Assembly: GCF_029223865.1 (NCBI RefSeq)
Contig: NZ_CP119520.1
Coordinates: 6,572,001 to 6,636,000, forward strand
Length of the DNA: 64,000 nucleotides
Direction: 5' to 3'
Source: Telluria mixta
Lineage (GTDB): Bacteria > Pseudomonadota > Gammaproteobacteria > Burkholderiales > Burkholderiaceae_D
The notes beneath the pieces were generated by a model that saw nothing but the letters and a program-made list of their open reading frames with translations, was not told where the DNA came from and made no database searches. This document shows positions 8,892 through 18,483 of the stretch, in pieces. Position numbers and translations under genes: made by a program. Each line of letters starts with the position of its first letter. The first letter of the stretch is position 1.

Positions 8892-11800
8892 ATGTTCCGC
8901 TCCGCCATCGCCTTCACTCTCGTCCTGTTGTCCGGCAGCGCGCACGCGCTCGACCCCACGCTCTCGATCTCCCAGCTGCACCACGACGCTTGGACGAGCA
9001 AGGACGGCATGCCGGGCGACGTGTGGGAAATGACGCAGGACCGCGACGGCTTCATGTGGTTCGCCACGCCGTCCGGCCTGTACCGCTTCGACGGCGTGCG
9101 CTTCGAGCACATCCGCTCGCTGGGCGGGCAGCCCCTGCTGTCCAACGTGATCGCGACGGTGCGCGCGTTTCCCGACGGGTCGCTGTGGATCGGGTACCGC
9201 TATGCGGGCATGTCGGTGGTCCGCGACGGCCGGCTGCGCCATTATTCGGAGGCCGACGGCTACGAGCCCGGCACGGTGTATTCGATCGTGGCGGACGAGC
9301 GCGGGCGCACCTGGGCCGCGACGAGCAAGGGCCTGTTCATGCTGGACGGCAGCCGCTGGCACAAGATCGGTGCCGACTGGGGACTGGACGGGAGGTCGGA
9401 AGGCTTGCGCCGCGATCCGACGGGTCGGTTGTGGGTGAATACCGAGAACGCGCTGTTTTATCGCGATCCCGGTGTCGACCGCTTCGTGCCGAGCGGCCTG
9501 ACAGGTCAGCATTTCAACGTCATGCCCGACCGCGACGGGCACCTTTGGCTGTGGTACCTGGACCGCGTGACGCGCCTGCCGGAACGCCTCGCCACGCCGC
9601 CGAAGCCGCGCGACTGGTGGACGACGTCGTACTCGTTCGATGCCATCTTCGACCGCGACGGCAACCTGTGGCATGCCGGCATCGGACTCTACCGGATGTC
9701 TCCGGACGCGCTGGCGCGTACCGGCGTCTGGTACCCGCGGACCGACCCTGGCGAACACGCGCCCGCGAGCCTGGTCAGCGGCGATGCGATGACGATGTTC
9801 GAGGACCGCGAAGGCAATGTCTGGCTCGGCACGCGGCGCGGCGTCGACCGTTTCCGGCGCGACCGCATCGTGTCGATGGGTCTCCCGGCGGGGTATTCGT
9901 ATGCGGCCCTCGCGGTGGACGACGGCGGCCGCCTGTGGGCCCGGGCCGAGAGCACGCGCCAGCCGCGCCTGTGGGTCTACGGTGCGGCCGGCCCCGAGGA
10001 CCAGCCGGAGCGCGACGTGCAGGGACTTGCCACCGCGGTCGACGGCGCCCTGCTCCTGTCGCGCGCGGGATACATCGAACGCCGCAAGGGCAGCGGCCGT
10101 ACCCGCATCCCGTTCCCGGATGGCGTGCCGCAAGCCGCGATGGATGCGGGCGTCCGCACGATGCTGGACGACGGCCGCGGCCTGTGGGCCGGGTTCGCGT
10201 ACGACAAGCTGTACCGGTGGACCGGCGACCGCTGGCATCCCGCGCACGAGTATGGCGTTCCGGACCCGGAACCCATCTGCATGGCGCGCGGTGCCGACGG
10301 CACGGTGTGGTTCGGCTACCGCGACAGCACCGTGGTGAGCCTGCGCGAGGGGCAGGTGAGGCGCTACGGCAGCGCGGACGGCCTGGGCGTCGGCGTCGTG
10401 GCCCGCGTTTACGATGCCGGCGGCGTAACACTAGTGGCCGGCGACAAGGGTTTGTCGATGCTGTCCGCCGGCCGCTTCGTCCCGGTCCGCCTCGCCGATC
10501 CGCAGGCGCTGGCCGGCATTACGGGCATGCTGCTGCGCGCCGACGGCGACCTGTGGCTGAACGGCAGCCGCGGCCTCGTCCGCATCCCGGCCGCGCAGTG
10601 GCGCGCGTTCCTGAAGGCGCCGGCCGGCACCATCGCCACCTACGATTTGTTCGACGCGACCGACGGCTACCCCGGCATCGCGCAGTTCCGCTCGGGGCAA
10701 TCGAGCCTGCTGGAGACGCCCGACGGCCGCCTGTGGCTGCACGGCACCGACGGCGCCGCGTGGATCGATCCGGCGCGCCTGCCGCGCAACGGGATGGCGC
10801 CGCCCGTGCATGTCCTAAGCGTGTCCGCCGGCGGACGCAGTCTCGATGCGACGGGCCCCTTGACCCTGCCGGCAGGCACGCAAGACCTGCAGATCGCGTA
10901 CACCGCACCCAGCTTCACGATGCCGGAACGGGTGCGCTTCCGCTACCGCCTGGAAGGCGTGGACGACGACTGGCGCGACGCCGGCCCGCGCCGCACCGCC
11001 TATTACACGCGCCTGGGACCGGGCAGCTACCGCTTCATCGTCAGCGCCGCCAACGAGGACGGCGTGTGAAACCCGGCGGGCGCCGCGCTCGACGTCACGA
11101 TCGCGCCCACGTTCGTGCAGGGCGCGCCGTTCAAGGCGCTGTGCGCCGCCCTCCTCGCGCTGGGCGCCTGGCTGCTGTACCGCCTGCGCCTGCGCCGGGT
11201 GACCTTGCAGCTGCGCCGCCTGCTGCAGGAGCGCGCGGGCGAACGCGAACGCATCGCGCGCACCTTGCACGACACGCTGATGCAATCCGTGCAGGCCCTG
11301 CTGATGCTGTTCGAGCACGCGCGCGACCGGCTGCCGCGGGACTGTCCCGACCGGCCCCTCATCGACCGCACGCTCGAACAGGCGAGAAACGCCCTGCGCG
11401 AAGGCCGCGACGAACTGACGGCGCTGCGCGGCGCGGCAGCGCCGGCCGAGGACCTCGTCGGCGCGGTCGTCCCGCTGGGCCATATTCTCGGCGAGCAGTT
11501 CGGCGTGCGCTTCGACGTGCGCGTGGAGGGCCAGCGCCGCACGCTGTGCCGCGACGTCGCCCAGGAAACGTGTTTCATCGCCCGCGAGGCGCTGCAGAAC
11601 GCGTTCCGCCACGCGCATGCGAACGAGGTCGTGCTGGAGGTGGTCTACGGCGAGCACGCGTTCGAACTGCGGGTGCGCGACGACGGCCGCGGCATCCGCG
11701 AGGCCGCCCGTCCCGGCCACTGGGGCCTCGCGGGCATGCGCGAACGTGCGGCGGCCATCGGCGCGCACCTCGACATCGGACCCGGTGCGGGCGGCGGCAC

Positions 11801-11903
11801 GGTGGTCGCGCTCACCGTGCCCGCCGACCAGGCGTACGAGCGCCCGGCGCGGCCACCGTGGTGGCGCCGCCTCGCGGGCCGGGTTCCGGCCGGACAGCCA
11901 TAG
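8892..11903 (+). pseudogene. Two-component sensor kinase (reg_prop + Y_Y_Y + HisKA_3), interrupted by an in-frame TGA
   Basis: One reading frame of 1003 codons with a single TGA at 11067-11069. The 5' part (725 codons) has a signal peptide (AFTLVLLSGSAHA), many two-component propeller repeats (for example WEMTQDRDGFMWFATPSGL) and a Y_Y_Y domain up to NEDGV. The family normally reads NEDGVW here, so the stop replaces a Trp codon (TGG to TGA). The same frame then gives one membrane helix, HisKA_3 with His in RIARTLHDTLMQ, and HATPase (DDGRGI, GLAGMRERA). This looks like a recent nonsense change or a sequencing error: nothing else is damaged. A GTG at 11115 could restart a membrane-kinase fragment, but no ribosome site is seen. 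Confidence 0.85.
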
Positions 11904-11989
11904 ATATACATATGTGTCTTGGTAGCGTCGAACATGTTACGATCATTGTCGCGTAATGACATGCGCCTCCTTGACGATCGAACGACACC

Positions 11990-12862
11990 ATGATGACTCT
12001 CCACGACCTCCGCCACCTCGCCATGCGCCACGCCGGCACGGGCCCGGACTGCATCGTGCCCGGGCTGCGGGTGCGTTCGGTCACGGCGCCGACCCTGCCG
12101 ATGAGCGGCATCGAAGAGCCGATGTTCGCCCTGATCCTGCAGGGCCGCAAGCGCTCGACCATCGGCGGGCGCACCTACGAATACGGCCCCGGCGACTGCG
12201 TGATCGTCTCGCTGACGATGCCCTCGACCGGCCAGGTGACCCATGCCAGCGAGGACGAACCCTACCTCGGCATCGCACTCACCCTGCGCCCGGCCGAGAT
12301 CGCGGGCCTGATCGTCGAAGCGGAAGCCGAGGCGCTGCCGGACGCCACGCCGATGGCCGTGCATGCGGCCTCGCACCAGCTGCTGGACGCCGTCGGGCGC
12401 CTCGTCACCCTGCTCGACCATCCGGACGACGTCCGCATCCTGCGGCCGCTGCTGGAAAAGGAGATCCTGTGGCGCCTGCTCTCCGGCCCGCACGGCCCGA
12501 TGCTGCGCGAGGTGGGCCTGGCGGACAGCCGCGCGTCGCGCATCGGCCGCGCGATCCGCTGGCTGCAGCAGCACTACGCGGAACCCGTCTCGACGCAGCA
12601 GCTGGAAGCCGTGAGCGGCATGAGTGCGTCGTCGCTGTTCCGCCATTTCAAGGACTTCACGTCGCTGAGTCCCCTGCAATACCAGAAGCAGATCCGCCTG
12701 CACGAGGCGCGGGCCCGGCTCGCGGCCGCCAGCTGCGACGTGGCGGCCGTCGCCTACCAGGTCGGCTACGAAAGCCCGTCGCAGTTTACGCGCGAGTACA
12801 GCCGCATGTTCGGACGGCCGCCGCGCGACGACCTGCGGCGCGTGCGCGAGACGGTCGTATGA
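11990..12862 (+). CDS. AraC-family regulator with AraC_N (AraC-type arabinose-binding-like) domain
   Basis: 290 residues. The N-terminal half (MFALILQGRKRSTIGGRTYEY) is the cupin-like AraC_N type found in many proteobacterial AraC proteins next to short-chain dehydrogenases or alkylation genes. The C-terminal HTH pair is clear: LEAVSGMSASSLFRHFKDF, then VAYQVGYESPSQFTREYSRMFGRPPRDD. ATGATG at 11990/11993 leaves the start ambiguous. Its stop overlaps the DUF1993 start (ATGA), so the two are co-expressed. Confidence 0.88.
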   Translation: MMTLHDLRHLAMRHAGTGPDCIVPGLRVRSVTAPTLPMSGIEEPMFALILQGRKRSTIGGRTYEYGPGDCVIVSLTMPSTGQVTHASEDEPYLGIALTLRPAEIAGLIVEAEAEALPDATPMAVHAASHQLLDAVGRLVTLLDHPDDVRILRPLLEKEILWRLLSGPHGPMLREVGLADSRASRIGRAIRWLQQHYAEPVSTQQLEAVSGMSASSLFRHFKDFTSLSPLQYQKQIRLHEARARLAAASCDVAAVAYQVGYESPSQFTREYSRMFGRPPRDDLRRVRETVV

Positions 12863-13365
12863 CGGTGACGCCGACCCGGCTCTTCCTGCACTACCTGCGC
12901 CGGCTGGAGGCCATCCTGAAGCTGGCCGAGGCGCACGGCGGCGGCGTCGCGGAACACCGGCTGCATCCGGACATGTTCCCGCTGCTGCAGCAGGCCCGGG
13001 TCGCGATCGGCTTCACCCTGCGCGCCACCTGCCCGCTGGCGCGCCGCGAGATCGTCTCGTTCCGCACCGAGGAAGACACGTTCGCGGGCATCTACGCGGA
13101 ACTCGAACGGACGATGGCGTACCTAGCGGCGATACCCGATGCGGATTTCGCCGGCATGGACACGGTGAACGTCCACACGACGGCCGGGTTCGCGGAGCTG
13201 GCGCTGCCCGGCCCGGAGTATTACCAGATGTACGCCGTACCCAACTTCTTTTTTCACTATGCGATGGTGTATGCGATCGCGCGCCAGGCCGGCGTCCCGG
13301 TCGGGAAATCCGACTTCGACGGCTATCACCGTTATCCCTCCGGTTTTACATTCGACGCGCAATAA
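12859..13365 (+). CDS. DUF1993 family protein
   Basis: 168 residues. Motifs fit DUF1993, a four-helix DinB-like family of unknown function: LHPDMFPLLQQARVAIGFTL near residue 37, FRTEEDTFAGI, and PNFFFHYAMVYAIARQAGVPVGKSDF near the C-terminus. It begins in a 4-nt ATGA overlap with the AraC gene. No signal peptide or membrane helix is seen. Confidence 0.82.
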   Translation: MTVTPTRLFLHYLRRLEAILKLAEAHGGGVAEHRLHPDMFPLLQQARVAIGFTLRATCPLARREIVSFRTEEDTFAGIYAELERTMAYLAAIPDADFAGMDTVNVHTTAGFAELALPGPEYYQMYAVPNFFFHYAMVYAIARQAGVPVGKSDFDGYHRYPSGFTFDAQ

Positions 13366-13406
13366 CGGGCTATCAATTGTGACGGGGCGCCGCTGCAGAG
13401 CGTTCT

Positions 13407-13440
13407 CTGTCACAATGTTGTCATAATCGGCTTCTACACT
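13407..13440 (+). promoter_or_regulatory. PhoB box and -10 element of ppk
   Basis: CTGTCAC-AATG-TTGTCAT (13407-13424) has two 7-nt half-sites spaced 11 bp apart, matching the PhoB box consensus. A -10-like TACACT (13435-13440) starts exactly 10 nt after the box, the spacing seen in E. coli Pho promoters. Transcription would begin near 13447, which rules out the TTG at 13444 as start of ppk and supports ATG 13471. An ATTGTGAC/GTCACAAT inverted repeat (13376-13383, 13409-13416) overlaps the box. Confidence 0.72.
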
Positions 13441-13470
13441 CCGTTGTCACGAGTGAAATATTCCCGAAAA

Positions 13471-15630
13471 ATGGATATGAAGTTAAAAACGGACGAGGCA
13501 CTTGCCGCGCTTCCGCCCGATAGCCCACACCTGTTCCTCAACCGCGAACTCTCGCTGCTCGAATTCAATCGCCGCGTGCTCGAACAGGCGGAAGATCCGT
13601 CCGTCCCGCTGCTCGAACGCCTGCGCTTCCTGACCATCGTCTCCAGCAACCTCGACGAATTCTTCGAGGTCCGCGTCGCCAGCCTGCTCGCCCAGCACCA
13701 GGCACACGGCGGGCCCGATCCCGGCCAGGCCGACCTGGACGGCGCCGCCGACGAATGCCGCCAGATCATCGGGCGCCAGTATGCGCTGCTGAACGACCAG
13801 ATCCTGCCGCAGCTGTCCGCAAACGGCATCCACCTGCTGCGCCGCTCCGACCGCAACGCGGCGCAGAAGGCGTGGGTCAAGCAGTACTTCGACAAGGAAG
13901 TGCGCCCGCTCCTCACGCCCGTCGGCCTCGACCCGGCGCACCCGTTCCCGCGCGTGATCAACAAGAGCCTGAACTTCATCGTCGAACTGGCCGGCAAGGA
14001 TGCGTTCGGGCGCGGCACCGGCATCGCGATCATGAAGGCGCCGCGCGTGCTGCCGCGGCTGATCCGCCTGCCGGACGAACTGTCGGACAAGCCGGGGGCG
14101 TCGTACTGCCTGCTTACGTCCGTGATCCAGGCCCACATGGCCGACCTGTTCACGGGCCGCGAAGTGGTGTCGTACTCGCAGTTCCGCGTCACCCGCAACA
14201 GCGACCTGTGGGTCGACGAGGAAGAAGTCAAAAACCTGCGCCAGGCACTGCAGAGCGAACTCCATAGCCGCAACTACGGCTTCGCGGTGCGGCTGGAAGT
14301 GGCGCGCGGCTGTCCCAAACATCTCGCCGACTTCCTGCTCGACCAGTTCTCGATCGACCGCTCGCGCCTGTTCACCGTGGACGGTCCCGTCAACATGGGC
14401 CGCCTGCTCGAAATCGCCAACAGCAACGCCCGGCCGGACCTCAAGTTCACGCCCTATTCTCCCGGCTTCCCCGCCAAGCTCGTGAACGCGCACGACACGT
14501 TCTCCGTACTGCGCAAGCAGGACATCCTGCTGCACCATCCGTACCAGTCGTTCCAGCCCGTGATCGAATTCGTGCGCTGCGCCGCGGCCGATCCGAACGT
14601 CGTCGCGATCAAGCAGACGATCTACCGCGCCGGCTCGAATTCCGAGCTGATGGAAGCCCTGATCAACGCGGCGCTGCGCGGCAAGGAAGTCACCGTCATC
14701 GTCGAACTGATGGCACGCTTCGACGAAGAGGCCAACATCAACTGGGCCGAGCGGCTGGAAGAAGCCGGCGCCCAGGTCGTGTACGGCGTCGTGGGCCTCA
14801 AGACGCACGCGAAGATGGCGCTCGTGCTGCGCCGCGAGCCGGACGGCCTGCGCCGCTACGCCCACCTCGGCACCGGCAACTACAACCCGACGACGGCGCG
14901 CTTCTACACGGACTTCGGACTGCTCACGTCGGACGACGAGCTCACGGCCGACGTCAACGAGGTGTTCATCCACCTCACGAGCATGACGCGGCCCACGCAG
15001 CTGTCGGCGATGTGGCTGGCGCCGTTCACGCTGCAGAAGGAAATCGTCAAGGCGATCCGGCAGGAAGCGGCGATCGCGCGCGAAGGCAAGCCGGCGCGCA
15101 TCATCGCGAAGATGAATTCGCTGACCGACGAATCCGTCATCCGCGCGCTGTACGAGGCGTCGGCCGACGGCGTGCGCATCGACCTGATCGTGCGCGGCGC
15201 GTGCTCGCTGCGGCCCGGCGTGGCGGGGCTGTCCGAGAATATCCGGGTGCGCTCGATCGTCGGCCGCTTCCTCGAGCACACGCGCGTCTACTACTTCCGC
15301 AACAATCTCAAGAACGACATCTACCTGGGCAGCGCGGACTGGATGAACCGCAACCTGTTCCGCCGGGTCGAAGTCGCGTTCCCCATCCGCTCGCCGGCGC
15401 TCAAGAAACGTGTACTGCGCGAGGGCCTGCAGGTCTATTTGAAGGACAACGTCAACGCCTGGGAACTGGGCAGCGACGGCCGCTACAAGCGCCGCAAGTC
15501 ACGCGGCAGCCAGGCGGCCTTCAGCGCGCAGCAGTTTTTGATGGACACGCTGGGCGCGCAGAGCACCGCCCATGCACATAACAAGGAAAACGACCATGGA
15601 ACTGATCCTGTGGCGCCACGCCGAGGCTGA
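13471..15630 (+). CDS. ppk1: Polyphosphate kinase 1
   Basis: 719 residues, the usual PPK1 length. It makes inorganic polyphosphate from ATP in a reversible reaction at the membrane or cytosol. N-terminal LFLNRELSLLEFNRRVLEQA and SSNLDEFFEVR are family signatures. The autophosphorylated His is in GLKTHAKMALV, and the second essential His in RFLEHTRVYYFRNN. YLGSADWMNRNLFRRVEVAFP closes the catalytic C-terminal domain. A PhoB box lies directly upstream, so phosphate starvation probably induces it. Its 3' end overlaps sixA by 35 nt in another frame. Confidence 0.97.
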   Translation: MDMKLKTDEALAALPPDSPHLFLNRELSLLEFNRRVLEQAEDPSVPLLERLRFLTIVSSNLDEFFEVRVASLLAQHQAHGGPDPGQADLDGAADECRQIIGRQYALLNDQILPQLSANGIHLLRRSDRNAAQKAWVKQYFDKEVRPLLTPVGLDPAHPFPRVINKSLNFIVELAGKDAFGRGTGIAIMKAPRVLPRLIRLPDELSDKPGASYCLLTSVIQAHMADLFTGREVVSYSQFRVTRNSDLWVDEEEVKNLRQALQSELHSRNYGFAVRLEVARGCPKHLADFLLDQFSIDRSRLFTVDGPVNMGRLLEIANSNARPDLKFTPYSPGFPAKLVNAHDTFSVLRKQDILLHHPYQSFQPVIEFVRCAAADPNVVAIKQTIYRAGSNSELMEALINAALRGKEVTVIVELMARFDEEANINWAERLEEAGAQVVYGVVGLKTHAKMALVLRREPDGLRRYAHLGTGNYNPTTARFYTDFGLLTSDDELTADVNEVFIHLTSMTRPTQLSAMWLAPFTLQKEIVKAIRQEAAIAREGKPARIIAKMNSLTDESVIRALYEASADGVRIDLIVRGACSLRPGVAGLSENIRVRSIVGRFLEHTRVYYFRNNLKNDIYLGSADWMNRNLFRRVEVAFPIRSPALKKRVLREGLQVYLKDNVNAWELGSDGRYKRRKSRGSQAAFSAQQFLMDTLGAQSTAHAHNKENDHGTDPVAPRRG

Positions 15631-16069
15631 GCCGCACGTCCCCGACCGCGAGGGCGACCAGTTGCGCGAGCTGACGGCCAAGGGCGCGCGCCATGCGTCG
15701 CGCGTGGGCGCGTGGCTCGACCGCCAGCTGCCGTCGCACTGCCGCATCCTGTCCAGCCCGGCCGCGCGCTGCGTGCAGACAGCGCAGGCGCTGGGCCGCA
15801 AGTTCATCACCGTGGAAGCGCTGAACACGGATTCGTCGGCGGAACGCATCCTGGAAGCGGCCGGCTGGCCGGACAACAGGCATACGGTCGTCGTGGTCGG
15901 GCACCAGCCGCTGCTCGGCCAGGTCGCGTCGCTGATCTTTTCGGGGACGGCGCAGGACTGGAAGATCCGCAAGGCCAGCGTGTTCTGGATTGCCAGCAAG
16001 GGCGAAGAGGATCCGGCGCCGTTCGTCAGGCTGGCGGTGGGCCCGGATATCGTCGGAAAGCTGCGGTGA
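15596..16069 (+). CDS. sixA: Phosphohistidine phosphatase SixA
   Basis: 157 residues of the histidine phosphatase superfamily. The RHG-type motif reads ILWRHAEAEPH near the N-terminus, with a second Arg in SSPAARCVQTAQAL and a second His in VVVGHQPLLGQ. SixA proteins remove phosphate from His residues of phosphotransfer proteins. The start at 15596 has an AAGGAAAA ribosome site and lies inside the end of ppk1; coupling is likely, and ppk-sixA linkage is common in this order. Confidence 0.9.
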   Translation: MELILWRHAEAEPHVPDREGDQLRELTAKGARHASRVGAWLDRQLPSHCRILSSPAARCVQTAQALGRKFITVEALNTDSSAERILEAAGWPDNRHTVVVVGHQPLLGQVASLIFSGTAQDWKIRKASVFWIASKGEEDPAPFVRLAVGPDIVGKLR

Positions 16070-16085
16070 CAGCCTGAGCCGCCGA

Positions 16086-16120
16086 TTTCGATGATTTTTT
16101 GTTATTATTAATCATCGAAA
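16086..16120. promoter_or_regulatory. AT-rich 11-bp inverted repeat before the 16136 gene
   Basis: TTTCGATGATT (16086-16096) and AATCATCGAAA (16110-16120) are exact reverse complements around a 13-nt all-A/T loop except one G. It ends 15 nt before the next ATG. It is either the sixA terminator or an operator for the following gene. It is far more AT-rich than the surroundings. Confidence 0.6.
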
Positions 16121-16135
16121 CGTCTTTTGGCTACC

Positions 16136-16771
16136 ATGGCTCTCGTTACTCATCCTGATCGGCGCTTGGGAGATCGACGTACCGATGGCGTCACCGCAAA
16201 AATCCTGCGCACCATGTTCGCCATGCGGCGCAGTTTCGGCAACGCCGCAGCGAAAAATCTCCTCTTGCGCAACGGCCTCGACGAGGAGTTGGTCGAGCGT
16301 GTGCTGGCCATTCCCGAGGAACGCCGCGCGCAGCGACGTCGTGAAGCGCCGTCTGCGCCCGCGGAGCCACATGCAACGACAACTGACGACGACGGACCTG
16401 TCACGCTCGACGCGGCAGCGATGGCGATCCTGCACCGTCTTCGCTTCGAAGCGGATACCGGCATGCACAGGATGGCGCTCGCCGAGTGTCCCGTCGAATT
16501 GCAACGGTTTGCCCTGATCCGGCTGGATGACGACGGCAAGCCTGTGATCACTGCGAAAGGCCGGCAGGCGCTCAAGCATTTTGCCTGCGTGCGTGCGCTC
16601 AACAGTATTCAATGCGGCCCGGATGCGCCCATGATGAGCGAGGAAATCCGGATCTGGCTGGAATCGAACATGTTCTTGCAGCGTGTCGGTAACGACTACA
16701 GGATCACGGAGCTCGGCAATAGTTGGCTCGAATTCAACCGGTCGATTTCGCAGAATCGGGCAATGCTCTAG
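16136..16771 (+). CDS. Hypothetical protein with two possible winged-helix wings
   Basis: 211 residues, not recognised. The N-terminal ~65 residues are basic and helical (RRLGDRRTDGVTAKILRTMF); a Thr/Asp-rich linker follows. Two stretches look like the wing of a winged helix: FALIRLDDDGKPVITAKGRQAL (written in two parts: FALIRLDDDG, KPVITAKGRQAL) and FLQRVGNDYRITELGNSWLE. A DNA-binding role is therefore possible, and the palindrome just upstream could be its site; both points are inference. Codon use is less GC-biased than in ppk1. Its stop overlaps the stop of the convergent gene by 4 nt. Confidence 0.7.
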   Translation: MALVTHPDRRLGDRRTDGVTAKILRTMFAMRRSFGNAAAKNLLLRNGLDEELVERVLAIPEERRAQRRREAPSAPAEPHATTTDDDGPVTLDAAAMAILHRLRFEADTGMHRMALAECPVELQRFALIRLDDDGKPVITAKGRQALKHFACVRALNSIQCGPDAPMMSEEIRIWLESNMFLQRVGNDYRITELGNSWLEFNRSISQNRAML

Positions 16772-17172
16772 TCCGCCGTAAACTTCCGCATCGTGCCGAC
16801 AAGCGTCGGCGCCGTCGCGCAAAACACGCTGACGGATGCGTTACCGGAAGCGACGAGCCACTCGCGCCGGTTTTTCTCCAGCCCCTGGAGCGCGTCTTCT
16901 TCCGCCGACCAGCCGCCGGCGGTCACCTCCATGACAAAGCTGCCGCGCGGGAAACCGTCGGACAACCAGTAACGCGCCAGGTCGAATTCGTCGAGCAGGC
17001 GAAAACCCGTCACGTCCCTGAATGTCACCGTCAGCCCATGCACTGTCCGGTCCGGATCCATCGCACCTGCAAGAACGATGACCAATGCGCCATCGCGATA
17101 GTCGACCGACTCGACGTCGGAATTGACGGGCACGACACCCACTGGAGAAAATGCCCGCGCTGAAAACGCCAT
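16768..17172 (-). CDS. Hypothetical protein
   Basis: 134 residues, not recognised. It looks like one compact beta-rich domain (DYRDGALVIVLAGAMDPDRT, VTFRDVTGFRLLDEFDLARY), similar in style to small immunity-like or DUF proteins with an FxLLDExDL core. The start at 17172 is set by GAGGTGGAG. It runs in the same direction as the MFS gene but ends opposite the 16136 gene. Together the two form a lower-GC accessory pair between sixA and the MFS gene. Confidence 0.6.
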   Translation of the reverse strand: MAFSARAFSPVGVVPVNSDVESVDYRDGALVIVLAGAMDPDRTVHGLTVTFRDVTGFRLLDEFDLARYWLSDGFPRGSFVMEVTAGGWSAEEDALQGLEKNRREWLVASGNASVSVFCATAPTLVGTMRKFTAD

Positions 17173-17179
17173 CTCCACC

Positions 17180-18394
17180 TCACGCATTCTGCAACCGGGC
17201 ACTGCGCGTTCCGCCCCCCACGCCCACCGCCGTGACGATCGCCAGCGCCTGGAACAGCGCAATCCCCGCAAACAGCCATCCCGGATGCCCCGCGTCCATC
17301 ACGAGCCCGAACATGGCAGGCCCGACGGACAGCCCGGAATCCAGCCCCGAATAGACGACACCATACACCCGCCCCGTCGCATTCTTCGGCGCGGCCGCGC
17401 GGATCATCAGGTCGCGCGACGGTCCCGCGATGCCCGAGAAGAAGCCGACGAGCGCCATCAGCGGCAACGCGAGCCAGCCCGGCACGACGGCCAGTCCCAG
17501 CAGCAGGGCCAGCGCGGCGGCCACGGCGAAGGCGATGGCGACCGTGCGGTCGTAGTCCTGCCGCCCGGCACCGACGAACCCGCCCAGCAGCATGCCGCCC
17601 GCGGACGCCAGCATGTACGCCGTGTACGAACCCGTCGCCAGTTCGCGCGAGATGCCGTACAGCTGCATCAGGCCGATCGAGGAAAAGGCCTGGATGCCGC
17701 CCAGCGACACCGCCGTCAGGAAGAAGAAGCCGAAGCACATCCACACGGCCCGCAGGCGCAGGAACGACAGCGTCCCTTCTCCGCTCGCGGCGGCCGGTGC
17801 GGAGGCCGGCTTCGCTTCCGGGGCTAGGCGCGCCCGATTCAGGACCAGGATGGCCAGCACGGCGAACGGCAGGATCGCGGCGGATGCCAGCGCCATGCGC
17901 CAGCTCGAGAACACCGCCACCGTCGTCATGAACAACGGCGCCGCGGCCCAGCCGATGTTGCCGCTGATGCCGTGCACCGAGAAGCCGTGCGCCAGCCTGG
18001 CGCGCGAGACGCGCTGGTTCAGCAGCGTATAGTCGGCGGGGTGAAAAATGCTGTTGCCGACGCCGGCCAGCAGCGCGCCCACCATCAGCGCCGCGTAGCT
18101 GCCGGCCACCGACAGCACGAGGGCGGAGACGCCCAGCATCGCCATGCCGAAGAACAGCACGCTGCGGGCGCCGACCTTGTCGACGACGAAGCCGGCCAGC
18201 GCCTGGCCGATGCCCGAGACGACGAAGAACGCCGTCAGCAGCAGGCCCAGTTCCGCATAACTGAGGCCGAAGGCGGGCTTCAGCCAGGGGAACAGCGCGG
18301 CCAGGATCAGGTGATAGAAATGCGACGTGCCGTGGGCCAGGCCCACCAGGGCGATCACGCGCGCGTCGGCGCGCAGGGTGCTGTCTTGTGACAT
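17180..18394 (-). CDS. MFS transporter
   Basis: 404 residues with about 12 hydrophobic segments. N-terminal GLAHGTSHFYHLILAALFPW and the loop GFVVDKVGARSVLFFGM (the GxxxDRxGRR-like A motif) fit the major facilitator superfamily. The central break is near residue 200 (NRARLAPEAKPASAPAAASG). The start at 18394 has TGGAGTA upstream. It is divergent from an AraC gene that probably controls it. The substrate is unknown; fosmidomycin/cyanate-type exporters look similar. Confidence 0.88.
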   Translation of the reverse strand: MSQDSTLRADARVIALVGLAHGTSHFYHLILAALFPWLKPAFGLSYAELGLLLTAFFVVSGIGQALAGFVVDKVGARSVLFFGMAMLGVSALVLSVAGSYAALMVGALLAGVGNSIFHPADYTLLNQRVSRARLAHGFSVHGISGNIGWAAAPLFMTTVAVFSSWRMALASAAILPFAVLAILVLNRARLAPEAKPASAPAAASGEGTLSFLRLRAVWMCFGFFFLTAVSLGGIQAFSSIGLMQLYGISRELATGSYTAYMLASAGGMLLGGFVGAGRQDYDRTVAIAFAVAAALALLLGLAVVPGWLALPLMALVGFFSGIAGPSRDLMIRAAAPKNATGRVYGVVYSGLDSGLSVGPAMFGLVMDAGHPGWLFAGIALFQALAIVTAVGVGGGTRSARLQNA

Positions 18395-18405
18395 ATCTAC
18401 TCCAG

Positions 18406-18423
18406 GTGAAAACGCCAGTGTAG
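18406..18423 (-). promoter_or_regulatory. Shared 18-bp promoter-like motif upstream of MFS gene
   Basis: On the minus strand the sequence is CTACACTGGCGTTTTCAC. The identical 18 bp occurs at 42627-42644 before the cupin gene. It holds a -10-like TACACT and ends 11 nt before the MFS ATG. Confidence 0.4.
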
Positions 18424-18483
18424 GCAAAACGTCCACGACTGATTTACGATAGCAGGACAACTTCTATCGAGAATCGGACATCC

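Noticed and set aside
13444..13470. TTG at 13444 as start of ppk1
   Set aside because: It lies upstream of the transcription start predicted from the PhoB box and -10; ATG 13471 fits better.
13483..15279. Long minus-strand frame opposite ppk1
   Set aside because: No family motif; ppk1 on the other strand is certain.
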